A stretch of DNA of 64,000 bases from contig NC_088099.1 of NCBI RefSeq assembly GCF_036370855.1, positions 18,815,501-18,879,500 on the forward strand, given 5' to 3'. Within the stretch, counting starts at the first letter, position 1; every line of letters begins with the position of its first letter. The position numbers and the translations under genes are program-made. A model generated the notes under the pieces. That model was not told where the DNA came from. It saw only the letters and a program-made list of their open reading frames with translations, and did no database searches. The stretch is from Dromaius novaehollandiae. Taxonomy: Eukaryota > Chordata > Aves > Casuariiformes > Dromaiidae. This document shows positions 37,473-51,700 of this stretch, one piece after another.

Positions 37473-37870
37473 CAGCCCCTCCAGCGGGGCTCAGCCCCGC
37501 AGAGCCCCAGCCCGGCAGTCACCCACCCCTACCTTCGGCCCGGCCTCAGGCGCCCATGTTCTGTCTCCCCACAGCTGCTCCCCTCCCGCCCCGCGCCGCC
37601 AGGGGCACGCTGGGAAATGTAGTCCGGCCGCTGCCGCCCGGCGGCGCCTCGGCCCCCGGCGCGGCGGTACTCCGCGGCCGGCGCCTGGCGGCGGCGGCAC
37701 GTTTCTCCCTGCCGCGGGAAGTAAACAGCGACCGTCCATGTGGAAAGTGCCTTCTTGCCTCGAGCCCCTCGGAGCCGCCGCGGGCAGGCCGCGGCCGAGG
37801 CGGCGCCTGCGGAGCTGCGCGCGGTCATGGCGGCCCCGGCCCCGGGGAGCAGCCGAGGTGCCGACCGCGG

Positions 37871-40800
37871 GCAGCGTCGTGGATGGGCGCGACGGAACAG
37901 TTCCCCACTTTTTATTTGCATTCACTCATTTTCAGCTTGCTGCTTCTTCCCTGCTTTCCTCCTCTCTGCCCTACTTGTGTAGTGGCAGTTGCCTCCTGTA
38001 AATACTTCAAAAGGTGCCGTATTCCACCCATTTTGGGGACTTCCGCCTGTCCCTCGGTTATCTCTGCTCCCGCGCTGCCCCGCGGTCGGTGTGCTGCTCC
38101 CCCTCCCTCCCCCAGCCGTGCTCCTGCAGGAATCACGTAGATACCGCTGCAGCCACGCGTTTGCGTAATTGTATATTTTTGTAAATTTTTGTAATAGCTT
38201 TAACGACTTCTATTTGTATTAATGTTTTAGGGATTTATTGAATTTAGGGACAGGATTTGAGCAGCTTAGAGCCCTGAGAGTAACTGTTTCCATAATATTT
38301 GGAGGTGGGGGGGGGAAACATGAGGCTACAACCAGCTGGCTCAGTAGCTAAATTAATGAATGGCCTTATTCAGAAGTGCTGCACATCCAGCGCCCTACAA
38401 AATCATACAAAAGTGTGCTAAAGCAGCTTCTCTTGTGACAAGTAGAATAATTTACCCAGTGAGCAGTAGGATGAATTAATAGGCCCTTTGAACAGAACTG
38501 AGTACAAAATCTTGGCATTTAGTTCAGTTCGTTATCTGGTACACAATATATATTTTAAATTCCTCTTAAGGCAGTTGTGTGGTCACAGTATATGCCTCTG
38601 GTGGGAAAGAAAAGCTCCACAGAGGGGGAATTAAAGCAGATCAGCCGATGCTCTGCTGAGCTAGTGCGATCCACAAGGTCAGCGGCCAGCTGGCCAGAGG
38701 AGAGCTCTGCTGCAGAGAAGCTTATGCTTCCAGAGGTACTCAAACAGGATTCCCCGCAGTGGGTAAATGAAGGACCTGCGTTGTGAACACTGCCACTCCA
38801 CTCGCATGAACGTTACAGATAGATTTCTCTGAATTTTTCATTTTGAGTGCTATATCTCTACATCTCCAGTGAGTTTTTTACTAAGATCTATCCTCTATTT
38901 TATCCACGAGGGTAGGAATGACGGAAGCTCAGATCAAAGGGAGCTGTTTGTGTGAAGATAAGTGGGTCTCCATATAAATATGGACTCTCTGAGCACACAA
39001 GGAGTTAATTCCAAAAGAAGGAAAAATTAAGGGCCTCTTGTGAGGCCAGCTGATGTGCAAATTCTATTTACCTGAGAAAAACTATAATGTCATTTGCCTT
39101 TTAATTGATTTAAGAGAAATACTGTCTGCATTTTTTATGATGAATGTTCCCAGGCTTTCAGTAGAAGTAAGCTTTAAAAGAGATGCAAATGACAACCTAT
39201 TTAATGGCTGTGTGCAACAACACAGGCTGCCATCTTTGCATTGAAGATGTGTGAGAGTGTGAGATCTGCAGATCCAGAATGAGGCACTTGAAGTAACCCG
39301 AAATAATCAGTACCATCATGCCCTGAGACAATGCTGAAATAGTAAATGAGAGGCAAATTATGAGCACTGGTGAGTCTGTGAGAACATATCATAAATGACT
39401 AGTTAGTTAAATGCTCATCTATACTACTAATGAGCATTACCATTAGCTTTTTCTGTGTATGCATATCGCATTCTCATTGTAGCGACTTCCATGTAAGGTT
39501 AACAACAATCACATGTGGAGTTTATACAGGTATAAGGAATGCCCATCACCCACTCATCATCCAAGAGCAGATCTGCAGCTTCATCTGAAGGGTTCATTTC
39601 CCCATTCTAAGGAACAAAATTCTGGGATGTTTCTCTGTGATCTGCTGCTACCTATTGGGATTGACTACATGGTTAGAAAATCTAATGATAATCCATGTGC
39701 TGAATTGGGCTGTGTTTCTATTACTCTGCAAGAGCAGCCTCCCAAGCAGTTCAAGCAGCAAATAGGGCCAGCTCTTATTCTTTTTTTGGAACCAGTATAC
39801 GTGAAGCTACACGTTTGGAACTGTGCTAGAAAGACTGACTGATGTCTAGTATGTGAGGTGTCAGAGACAAGGGGGGACCATGGTACTCTGCCACCAGCAT
39901 GGTTTGGCAGTGAGCATGAGTGAGGACCAAGAAGCAAACCTTCTGCATAATGTGTGATACTTGATATGTCTGAGTGCTTTGCTCTTGACTCTCCTTCTCT
40001 TCAGCTGGCATTTCACAGACTGCTTGTGAAAAGCCTGTGAACTGCCAACAGGAGGCATTCCTGACAATGTTCTGAGGCACATAAAATTTTGGACAGAAGT
40101 GTGCTGTCATAGTGCCTGAAGGTAGACAAAAAAGGTAGACAAGTGTGATCCTGACTGTAACCTTAGACTTGTCCTTCACAGACAGATTGGGCATGGTTAT
40201 AGGGCCCCGTGGAGTTACGGCACAGGATGGTCTGTCAGATCTGATGTGCTGAGCTACCTTACAATCCTAATTTTGTGCAGTTGGTAAGGCGCTGCTGTCC
40301 CTGCATATTCTTCTCATTTGCATCTCAGGTCTGACTTTGTTTTCTAGCAATTGCTTCCAGTGGCAAGCTGTACCCCGGTGCTTGAAGAGCACCTTCATTT
40401 CACTTGAGAAACAAAGGAATCAGTTAAAGTACGCAAGTAAAAAGCAGAAACTGGAACCAGTTATGCCTGTTGCTCCCTCAAGGGTCTGAATCATAGCAGT
40501 GTATTTTACAGAAATATTTTAAAAGGGTTCTTAAGAAAGTAGACAATGGTCTCATACACATTATGAGCAAGTTCTGTAAGCTACCAGATCCAAGAGCATG
40601 TAATTTTAGCAAAGCTTACTTTTTGAAGTATGTAATCCAGCACAGAGGGAGAATGAATTATTTAAAACCTAATAGTCATAATTATGAAGAACTAAATCAG
40701 CATTACAATTTCTAAGTTAAATCTACATGCTGATGAAGAATGGAAAGATGTTGCTTATGAAGAACAGAGCTTTTCAGAAGTAGTTTTCTACATTGTTCAC

Positions 40801-43800
40801 AGTAGAAAGGCTAATGTATCAATTGACCTTTACTTACAGGATTTTTTTAATAAAATGGTGAGGGATATTTACATCAGAATCAACAGCTCTGGAGAAAGAG
40901 AACTATTTGCCTATCATGAATATGGCCAAGACAGCAGTTAAAGCTTGTCCATCTATGTAGGCCCATCCCTCTTCTTCAGGAAGAGCCCTTTGGGTGAGAG
41001 ACTAGTTTGAAACAAGTAAGAACGCCTTTTGGGCTGGAGGTTTTCCTGTGAGGTTCAGAAACACCCCTTAACAGCTTGACTGGAAAAAATGATTCATTTC
41101 ACAGTTGGGGATTAAGTAATGGAATTGTTTTTAACCATTATTAACTGTGGCTGTTTTGCCTAAGGATTATGCTCCATGTTAAGGGGTTAAAGTTAGTATA
41201 TCCAATTTCGCATGTCTTTCAAGCCATTCAATTCAGGTATCTCAGATCTCTCAACAGTCACTATTGTGAGCTGTGTTTTTGTTTCTTGCTGCCTCCCTGC
41301 TCCTCAAGTATTTCAAAAAAGAGGATCCAGCAACAAAAGTGTCAGGTCAGATGTGTTTCATAAAGTGGTCTTTGAAGAGCAAGCTATAATCATACTTTCA
41401 AAGGCATCTAGCAGCATTTGACTTTGTATTGAACTATATAGTACTTATGAAGTCAAAACCCCTTACAGGTTTATATCTTTGCAGGTCTAAAGTATAATGC
41501 AGTGCCATATTGTATCTTAAGCCCCTCTTTTTTCCTTCAAGCCTACTTTTCATTTCTTTTATGAGATTTTTAATAAAGTTCAGTTTTCCTTATTGCCTCA
41601 AGGTATTATCCTTGTAGAGCCAGCATATCATTATAACAGAATTGTTCAGATTTAGCATATTCTAGAAAGAACATTAACAAATACCTGCTCCCTTACACAG
41701 CCATGAATCAAGCTTTAAAAGTACATAGTTTCATCTTGGACCAATGACAAACTGTGTCTTACTATAAATAACAGTAGCAGACAACTCATAACAAATACTT
41801 ATTCTTTTCCCTTCAGTAAGAGATCCCATATCTGGAGGTCAAATTGTGTTGTCCATTACAGTGATACAAATTTGGAGTTACTTGGTTGATTTGGGGATAT
41901 TTATAGTGCTACACATTTTCATAATACAAATGATTAGAATTTGACTCTGCAAATCTAACCATGTCTGGAATGTTACTTCTGTTTTGACATTCATGCTTCT
42001 TATCTTCACAACTACTGTTGCTGAAGTTTTAAAAGCCTATCCTTGTGTAATTTGCCTTTTGGGAAAAGCAAACAAAATGCTGTGACTGTATCATATTAAT
42101 GTGCTTATGCAATGGCATATTTATAGCCAGACAGCTCTTGCGATATTTCTTTCAATATCAGGAAGCAGAAAAACAAAAAACAGAAAAAAAACCCCACTCT
42201 TAGTTTAGGCCTGTTCTTTTAAAATTCTACCAAAGGAAGGCTATTATTTTTTCTAGAGAATCTGGAAAATGACATTGTGGAAATGTTTTCATGATACATA
42301 TTTACCAATGCACAAAACCTGGAATATAACTGACAAAGACAACTGAACTCAAGCGTTTTCTGGCCTGTATCTATCATTCTGTATATTTATTCAGACTGAA
42401 AATATTCCAGTGTGTTTTTGATCAATGAGTTTCAACAACCTAATGTAACAGATTAGGGGTGATTTACTGGAGTAAGTCCTCCAACAAACAAGCTCTCTGA
42501 AGGATTTAAGACTGAGTTTAATTGGGTGTCTCGGCTAAAGTATCACAACTTCATTACATCCCCATAAGCATCCAGCTCTGTTGCTACATGAGTGCTAGTA
42601 AAAAATCAAGCTTCCTCAGAACTCAGTGCCAGCCAGCCACTTTTACCAGCTTTACACTATGGCTTTTTCATTCTTGTATTCTGGTCAGGTCTAGTACTGG
42701 ACATTATCCAAGAAAGCTTATCTGGGAAAGTTTATGGAGAAAGAAATCTGACATTCAGGAACTGTTTCAGTTTCTATTGTTAGATCATTTCTGCTCAACC
42801 GCAGTAAAGGAATAGTTTCTGCTTCCAAATTTTGGGGTGATAAAGCACGTCCATTTCATTGAGGGGAGGGAGGCTGGTGAATTAGGGCAGCTTACCGCTT
42901 CTCAAGAGCAGAACCTCATTTTACCATTTAAGCAGGGAATTCTTAAGCAGAGAAAAACTTTGATGAATAAACAGGATGGAAGTAAGCTTAATAAATAAAA
43001 TGTCTTAAGTGCTGTCTTGTCTTTCCTTTGGCACTGAAATGTCCTGGTTACTGTAGCATATGCTCAGCAAGAGAAGGAGCTTAATATCAAAGCATCTGTA
43101 ACTGCTGGAAAGGTTAATGAGGAAAGATAGCTGTCTGTTCTTGTTGCCCAAAAAATAAAAATCAAAGAATCTGCTGATTACTTTGCAAAATAAATTACTG
43201 ATGGTTTCCAACCCTCCCCCCCCCCCAAAAAAAACCCAAAACAGAGACAACTGAGCTGTATGACATAAAAATAATCTTTGAATCCATGGAGGTCTTTGGA
43301 TGCAACTAAACTGAAGTATTTAAGGGTCAAAGTCACTCTGTTGCAGATAGAGATACAACTGCAGCTGTTAACTAAATGGGGAGCAGGGCAGCCGCAGGAC
43401 TGTGACAGCAGCCTGCTATGTGAAAGTCTGCTTGCCTCCCTGAGTAATCTGGTAGAAAACAGAGGTTACAGCACCTGCCGCCTTTATAAGTCTTTAACCA
43501 CAAGTGTAGCCACTAAAGAGCGCTCACATCATCACTTAAACCTAAGTCTTAAGTGTCATTTAGATCACTTAAATCATCCTGAAATCAAATGTTAATACTA
43601 CAGATTTGCTCAGTAAAAGAAAACTGGGGAAGCCAATTAGTTGAGTCCTTATGTCCTTGGGGAGGCATTTTGACAGGACAAATATTATCTGCTGATCTGA
43701 ACGGAAAAAACATTCTGAACTCCAGATCTAAATATGTTGCTGGGCCTTGCATCAGGAATTAGACATAAAAATAATTGTCAGTCAACCTGTGACAAGGTGT

Positions 43801-43979
43801 TTCGGAAGGGTGTAATAGTTTGTGTTTCTCTAACAATCCTCCTATCAATCTTTGTAAATAGAAATAAAGTGACCCCCTTGATCTCTTTTATTTAGAATTG
43901 AACTCAATCATGCTTTCATTCTAGTGAATTCATTCCTTCTGTCTTATGGCTTTTCAATTTTTAATATCTTTCTTGAATC
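37871..43979. other. Intergenic region, ACBD5 side
   Basis: After the CpG island the DNA becomes AT-rich. A C11-A8 junction lies at 43216-43234. Short open frames (39513-39842, 39826-40194, 42522-42815, 43278-43595) lack recognisable motifs and flanking splice logic. No RNA gene or gene-sized feature is supported. Confidence 0.5.
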
Positions 43980-45450
43980 ACAGATACTACCGCTAGGTAC
44001 AACACCGCAGTAATCGTTGCCCTGATGTCTAAGAGGCAGTAGAGAACTGAGGTATTGCTCTCTCCACACTCTTAGTATTCTCATTCGTATATCCAGAGTT
44101 CATTGACCCTTTTGACTGTAGAAATGGACTGGGGCCTCAAAGCACAGGATCCTCATACCCTATTCATTTTGCAGTTGAGGACCCATAAAGTATGTACTCC
44201 TTGAAGTTTATCGTCCTGAGAGGTGGAACTGTATTTGGTTGTATTCAGTTCTTTGCAACTAGCTCATCAGATTGTTTGATCATGTCTGTCTGTTCTCTTC
44301 GTTCTTATCATTCCCCTAATTACTGTGCTCTCTGAAAACTTTATCAGCAATGATTTTATTGTTTTCATGTAGATTATTCAAAATAAATTAAACAACAGGC
44401 TCAAGACTTATACTCTTCTTTATGATCATGATTGAAGTCTGTCAGTCAGTTTTTGATTTAGTCTGCACTGTAATGGTTTCCTAGTTCCATAATCATTTAA
44501 TTGTTTTAAGTTTTATTGTAATTTCTCAATCAAAATTTGGTGCAAAGTCAGATGTCTTACAGAAGTCTAAATACATTTCTACAAGACAGTTATATTTATC
44601 TATCAAACTTGTATTCTCACAGAAAAGGATACTGAGTTACCTTGACTATATGTGTACTTCTCTGTACATTCATATTGATTTGCATTAATAACATTATCGT
44701 TCTTTAATTCTATCTTAATGGAATTCCCTATCAGTCATTCTGCTGTATACTGAGGATCAATATTAAGTTGATAGGACTACAATGGCTATTTATCTTTTTT
44801 CAATATTGGCAGAACCTTTGCTTTCTTTCAGTCCTCTGGAACTTCTCCAGTGTTTGAAAACTGAGAATGAATATTAACAGTCCATAACGCTCTTTGCTGG
44901 CTCTTTTAAAACTCTTGGATGTGACTAATCTGGACATGCTGATTTAAGAATGTCTAAATTTAGAATCTGCAGATAATTAGATCCCTCTTGATTTTCCTTT
45001 TGATGTAAACCAAAAATTGAGTTTTAAACACTGTGACTAAGGATCTCTTTCTGTTCATTCTGGTATTTTAGTGTTTCACTGTCTGTTCAAAATTCTGCAG
45101 ATGGGAGGGGTTCTGAATTTCTAAAGATTTTTCAAAAAGGAAGCTACAAATTTATTTGTGGATTACCTTTGACTTCTTTGAACTTTCAACAAAAATATCT
45201 GTCAGCTACCTTAGCAAATCATCCATTATAAACAGCTCAGTTGTGTTAATGATTTTTTGTAAGAGGGGTTGTTGGTGGTTTTTCACTTATTTTTCTAGAC
45301 CGTCTTTAAGAATAACTTTCAGCGTGCTTTCTCATTCTTCTGCATGGTAATTCTTGTAGCACTTTGATTTGCAGAACACCAAAATGTCTTTCCTGCTTTA
45401 CTGCCTCTATGAAATGTCAACTCAGGAAATTTTTCCAGATTAAAAGTTAA
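43980..45450 (-). mobile_element. CR1 LINE, decayed reverse-transcriptase region (antisense)
   Basis: The - strand carries remnants of the CR1 ORF2 reverse transcriptase. About 44897-44955 reads ILKSACPD-stop-SHPRVLKEP, matching the CR1 'KSAGPD..HPRVLKEL' block. About 44797-44862 reads NTGEVPED-stop-KKAKVLPILKK, matching 'TGEVPEDWRKANV.PIFKK'. The flanking nucleotide sequence follows the familiar antisense CR1 consensus from about 43980 onward. In-frame stops and indels make it non-functional and old. Endpoints are approximate. Confidence 0.85.
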
Positions 45451-48400
45451 AAACTAAAGGTTTAGATTAATAAGGTTGTCTATCTCAAGGTCAAAATTTC
45501 TATGTCATGATAAATGTCCTGTTGACACTGTGCACTAACTTCTTCTTTGAAAAAGGTTTAAAAATATTTAACGCTTTGGAGAAAATATACAGACACATTT
45601 CTGTCTTATAATAGAGGCAACAATGCAATGACCAACTACATATACATATACTTGTATGTACCTAATTTGTAAAGTAGTGATATATATGAAATTGATCAAT
45701 ACGTTGTTAGCAATTATATTGTAAAGAGATTAAAGAAAGATTAAAGATCCCTTTCCTCCCTGGATGAGCTGTGCTGTGGCTCAGGTGGCCCTGGGGTGCC
45801 CTCCTGGCTGCATACACCTTCCTATGCCACTCACACCATAGCTCCCCTTTTCCTCCATAAGAGCAAATCCGCAGCTGCATTGGGAGATCGGGAAGGGAGA
45901 GGAAGGAATAAGACATGCAAAATACACAGATTAAACTGTTGTAACCACAGCCCAAATACGTGTCTTTCAAAGACAAAAAAGTTATTGAGCTAAGTCTGTG
46001 ATCCTGCACATGTTCAAGTTCACCACTTGAGCATCCCATTGGTTTTGAGATAGTAACATTCAGCCCTTGTAGTATGGGGTCCTTGGCTTTCATGCATTCA
46101 GGCCTCACATTTTCCTTCTGCTAGCTGTTATTACCCTTATTTCTTGACTCAGATTTGAGTCCACACTAGGACTCACGAATATTTTTTAAATCATTGTGAA
46201 AGAGTTTCATGTTTGCTGAATGCTGCCACCTGCATCACTAAAGCATCATTGTTATATATTTCATTGAAGAATCTCTGTGGCATAACAGGAACAGAGAATC
46301 AATGATAGCAAAAAATGTGCACAAAACTTATAAAATGATAGTATTTTTAACCTCAGATATTGCAAATATGAATTTTCCCAACATTTCTTGAAATGGAAAA
46401 TTTGGGTGTACAAAGAACCAGGATCATTCCCAAAATCAGTGAACCTGGGTATTTTACATTATTGAAAAGAGGTATAGAAAAGGGGAGAGGGATGCCTTGA
46501 GAAAACAAAGTTATTTAAAATAGTTGTATTAAAAGTAAAGGAAGGCTAATGCCCACTGGAGAAAGCAGCTCTGTAATGCATGTTCAGTCATTCCAAATGG
46601 GCCATCTGACTTCCTCCAGTCTGTGGCTCCTTCTCATGTGCCTCAAATTATGTGCTTCCTTGTGGGGCCCATCGTATTCAGAGCAGTTTATTAACACACT
46701 GAAGCTCTTTAAAATGCATACCATGTGTGCACAAAATGTCTTCATTTATCAGATTAGCTCACAGATCAGGCACTGTTCAAAAGAGCAGAATGGTGCTAGA
46801 ACAAGGGTGTCAACTCTGTAGTGAAGCTGAAGTCCCCTTTTAGTCAAAGCCTGCGAATTAAAAACAAAATAGATGCAAATGACTAATTTTCAAGTTTCTT
46901 CCCCTTTTAACTGACAGAGTTAAATAATGTGTTAAATTACAATTTAGTAAAGTAAATATATTTTTAAACCTCTTTCCATGAACCCCAGCTGCACTTGCAC
47001 ATTTTCTGCCAGCTACTTCTGAGATGGCCAAAGAGCTTATGAGCTCTGCATACCCGCAGCTGCTGGTTACTGCCTCTCTGATCTGCCTCTGGAGCTGCTC
47101 TTACAAATGCTCCTCTACCCGTTTCAGCCAGAATAAGCCTGGTTAGGTTGAACAGTTTAAAAGTCCTGACCAAGTGCCGTCCACAGATTTCTCTCGGTGG
47201 GGCTGTGGGAGAAGGGCTGAGCCTTGGCCGTGGAACGGTGCCAGCACAAGCCTCTCACATGGATGCAGTTGTTTCAGCAAACCTCCGGTACAATTCATAT
47301 TGTCACAGGCGTTTCTTATACTGTCATGTAGCGAAGAACCAGTCTCCTGCAGCTCAGCCAACAGCACTTTAGCAATACAGTAACTGGAATTTCTGGCCTG
47401 CTGGAGCACAATTTTTTTTTTTATTGGTGCTTTTGTATTCATGATGTAGACATACTTGTTTGTTCACACTCACACGGAAGTCAAGTGTGTCCTAAAAATC
47501 TGGGTTAGGCAGCTAGATAGGATCGATTCTTCCATCCCACTGTGAGTGACCTCATTTCACTCATGTAATGTCACCCTCCCTGAATAACACAGGCGGCGGT
47601 ATTTTTTATAGAAAACAAGTTCCTGTCCTGTCCTTTCAACAAGTGTTATGTTGAGAAATGGTTGAGCAAAAACAAATAACTTTAATTGGTAGGAAAACAT
47701 GTGTGAAATCATTCTGGATTAATTACTGAATGAGTAATATAATTTAATATCGAAACAGAGACTTCTAAATGTCAGGGATAGTAAGGAGAAGGAAGAAATA
47801 CCATTCATACCAGCTCTCCAGCTAGTGTGAGAGATCTATATATTGTCTTCGTGTCCCAAATTTAGCTTTCAGATTATTATGTGAAGTAACCTCTTGTAAC
47901 TAAATCTCTTCCTACTATCCAACAGAGAAGTTTAAGAAATATGAATTCTATCGAACAGGGTCAGCAATAAATAGCATGCCTTAGCTTCTACCTGTTTTAA
48001 TCACTATTACATAAAACCACAGTGTATTGCTTTAATCAATACATGCCAGCTGAGGGTAAAACACATTCTTTCATCATTCTGAACTTTTCTAGAACACTTT
48101 CACAAGGTAAATGTTACTGTATGTCTGCTTTTGGGGGGCAAACTGGCAAAAAAAGCTTGCCGAGATGAGATTTCTGAAATACATTAAGCCCTGAATTTGA
48201 AATTGATACAACTGTTTTCTGTATTACCCTGCATAGGAAAACCCTTATTTCATGATGAAGAAGCCTTTTTATTTATTTTATCTTTTGTAGTTTATGAGCT
48301 ACTTTGATTTAAAATCCTACCTTTCATTTGATCAAGAACTTTCACCTAAAATGGTTTTACATTGGACAGAGTAAGTTATAGTACCTTTTTGGTGGATAAG

Positions 48401-48599
48401 CGCGAGCAATGGATTAAACATGAATTGCTATGATTGTTGCTCTAACCTGTATTCTTGAGCACTTATAAATAAATATATTCCCTTGTGGCTGCACTAAGCC
48501 TTTAAGAAGTACATTTGTATGCAAATCTGTGAAAAGTCATATGCGAGGGTGACCCTTAGTATGGCACAAGTTGTGCACTACCATTCTGGGCTGTAGAAC
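45451..48599. other. Intergenic, nothing recognised
   Basis: AT-rich sequence. A slightly GC-richer patch at 46970-47400 has open frames on both strands (47143-47442 minus, 47148-47372 plus) without any family resemblance. It could be an unrecognised repeat. No supported gene. Confidence 0.45.
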
Positions 48600-48785
48600 A
48601 GTCTGACAGTTGATGTATTGGAAGCTCTGGGCCATTTTCAGTAAGGACATTTAAAATTAGAAAGCATAAAATGCTGGACTATGCTGGAAGTACAGGAAAC
48701 AATTTGCCATACTCAAGAGACAGACTGGATGTCCTCCTAGGCCTTCTTCATCAATATTATCTTTGGTACACACAGTATTATCATA
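48600..48785 (+). mobile_element. Probable CR1 LINE 3' end fragment
   Basis: About 48720-48770 reads 'agactggatgtcctcctagg' followed by a diverged 'ccttcttcatcaatattat', close to the CR1 3' terminus ('gactggatgacctcctgagg...'). Upstream similarity is weak. Terminal octamer repeats are not preserved. Confidence 0.5.
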
Positions 48786-51700
48786 GTTATTCGCTAACTT
48801 CTGCGGATACTGCCTAAGGGGTAAAATAAGTGATACTCTGATCCAGAAAATGCTGGTCTCTGCCATGTGCCAGAAGAACAGTTCGTAGCTATCGTCACAG
48901 TGCTAGTGTGCTATGGCCTGCAGCGCCTGCGCTGGGACATAGCAGGGTTTACGACTGACTCGTCAGTACTTCAACCAACAGCTTGAACTGCAGCAACAGA
49001 GTAACTTATGCTATAGGTTAGTGTTACAGATTGATGTAATTTATATCCATCACAGAACTGTAATGGAAAATTACATTACAGGAATTCTGTTGTTATAACA
49101 GACTATTATATCATGAAGCTATTGTAAATAACACTAAAAGAGTTAACTGAAATGAGGTATTTTCAGTTATGAGGAGGTAATGTCTTTGAAAGAGGTACTA
49201 TAACGTCAACTTTACTGCTCTTTTCATAACAGAAGAAGAAAGCGTTTGAATACTGAATTCTTTTATCTAAAAAGAGATAAGGAACCTTTTAGGCCACACA
49301 GTAAAAATAATTAAACATTATGTATATTAGCCACTTGGGGAAAGATATTCAGCCCAATGCTTTTTGGCAGAACAGTTTTTCTTCCATTGGAAACCAAGAG
49401 AGATTTCAAAAGAGAGTCTGTTTCAACAGATTTCTAGGATAAAAAAGACCTGCTCTCTCTATTATTTATACTTGGCAGCCAAGTATCGAGTTGTGTATAA
49501 GATGACAGGATGATGATGCTCACCAGATATTTAACTAATCAATATTTTGTGTCAACCTCCTCAGAGTTCAGTGTGTGGTCAACTTGACCAACGTCAGGAT
49601 TTGGCTGTTCAGATCTACAGCAAATAAATGATCACTACATAGAAGAAATAATATAATAGCTACAAATAACATAATGACCACATCTTCTGTGTAGATCACA
49701 CTTCTCCTGTGAATTTCACAGATATTGTTATCAGAATATTAGAGAAGGTACGCTCCTAAGTTCAAGTCTATGCCCTGTATGGGAAGCGTGTCCAGTTTTC
49801 TAGTGATTTCCCCAGGCCGTCTGTTCTTGTCCGCTGTGATCAGCCTGTATCTAGACAATCTACATCGCATATCCAGACAATCTGCACCTCACCATAGTTC
49901 CTCTTGCCGTATTCATCTTCTCCTCCTCTTTCACACCTGTACAGGCCAGTTCTTTCTGGCTCCTGCAAACCTCTCCTCTATGCCTTGTCCCAAGATTTAT
50001 CATCCTTCTACATGTCAGTGCCAGGGGCTAGAGATACAGAGAACACAGGAGATATAATCCTCTTGGCCACTATCCCATCACGGTGGCTCTGTGTGTTCAG
50101 GAAAAATAAATGCAGAGGAAATACCTTGCAGTGCCCAGTGCAACATCATCAGTGTAGCCCAATTCCTCAGTGAATGTATCCTAACTCTAAAAATCTCTAC
50201 TGAGTGTATGCAAATAGGTAGCTATCAGAAGCTTATGAATTAACCAAATGTTGTCAGGTTTTCTCAGGAAAAGCAGCAGATATGTCCCAGAAATTACAGA
50301 GATTCTTCTGCCAAATTTCAAAGTCCTCATTCAAAATACAGAGCTGCTGAAGCTTTAACTTGTTGGCTGAAATATTTCTAATGGATTCGATAGAATGCAT
50401 TTTCCCTTGTTTCCTTCTCACAAATTCCCTGAAGAAAAAAGAAGTCTGAAATAGAAGTATGTGCTATTAGGGCTAAAATAAGACTGACAGAGATATAAGC
50501 AACTGAAAGCAAGGCATTACAAGGGGAAGATTCAGGCAATCTTAACTACAAATTTCACATGCAGTACAGTGAGCTGTCTATAATATATCTTCTGTAAAAA
50601 ATATCAACTTGATCTCTTTTGCAGTCAGAATAGTATTAAATAAATCTAGCCAATTTTTTCTTAGTTTGTGGATAAACAGATCTAGTTTTCAGATGTCTTC
50701 TATTCCTGTAAAAACCTAGATAGGCTCCACCATACAAACCAAAAAATTTTTGAGAAGTATTACACACATATCATATATAGAGTGAAGTGGCAGACAGTTC
50801 CATTATGTGAAGAGAAGAGATGGCAAGTATAATTAGCCCACTCCTTACATAAAATTATTTTAAGGATTGTTAGAAGCATATTTAATACTGACTAATTATG
50901 TATTTATCAGGTGACAGCATTTAGAAAGCCCAGCCCTTGAGGAAACACACTGGCCATAAAAATACTGTGGGATTATTATGGTTATGACCAAATAAATTGA
51001 AACATTCACAGCTAGTGTTGACATCAAATTGTTAAGCATAGCAGGAAGCTGCCAACATTAATTTATATATTCACTTCTAATTATGTCTATGCATCATAAA
51101 GATAGCTCATATTTGCATTTGCTACCCTCTGAACCAACTCATTTTTCCAGTGCTATACATTCGCTTTTACTGCAGGTAACTTTCATTTGTGGTAATTAAG
51201 GGATAATTTTTACTGCATTATGCTACAGCAAACAATAAGTGGTTGCTGAGATTGATTAATATCTAAACCAAGTCTGAGACATGTAATCAATCTCATAGGC
51301 ACAAAAGACTGTCCTTGTTACGTAATGAAAAGTATCAGGAAAGAAAAAATCTATTTACTCTGAATAGACAATGCTTACTCTTTAAATCCTGTTGGGTTGC
51401 ACTAAGTGGCCTGATTTATTTTTAAATGTTCCCAACAGAGAATAGCCTCAGTCTATATGTAATGACTTTTTAACCTCATTATCTGCACAGTCTTTGTTTG
51501 GACCCCGAGTGGGACAATACCAAGGAGGATGTCAATGTTATCTTAGTGTGGAAATGATTTTCTAGTAGATAACTGCATCTGAGGGTCAGTGTGCCTCCAA
51601 TCCCATTCCTTTTGGCTTCAGTGGCTATTGAAGATACTCCTTTTAGAATAAAGCCGAACCCCATAGACTCAAGCTTGCTTCCAGTGGAAGTTTTGCTGTT

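Larger units (their letters stand above)
36880..37870. promoter_or_regulatory. ACBD5: CpG-island promoter of ACBD5
   Basis: Very GC- and CpG-rich sequence surrounds ACBD5 exon 1, in sharp contrast to AT-rich flanks. There is no TATA box at a plausible distance, typical of housekeeping promoters. Long open frames in both directions here are composition artefacts. Transcription could also run rightwards from this island; the sequence does not settle it. Confidence 0.85.

Noticed and set aside
36760..38140. Long open frames (413 and 338 codons on +, up to 187 on -) over the ACBD5 promoter
   Set aside because: They are Ala/Pro/Arg/Gly-rich in every frame, as expected of a CpG island with few stop codons. 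Only the first 76 coding bases of ACBD5 are supported.
43980..45450. Possible retroviral (pol) fragment
   Set aside because: The decayed motifs match the CR1 LINE reverse transcriptase, and no LTR, gag or env context exists.
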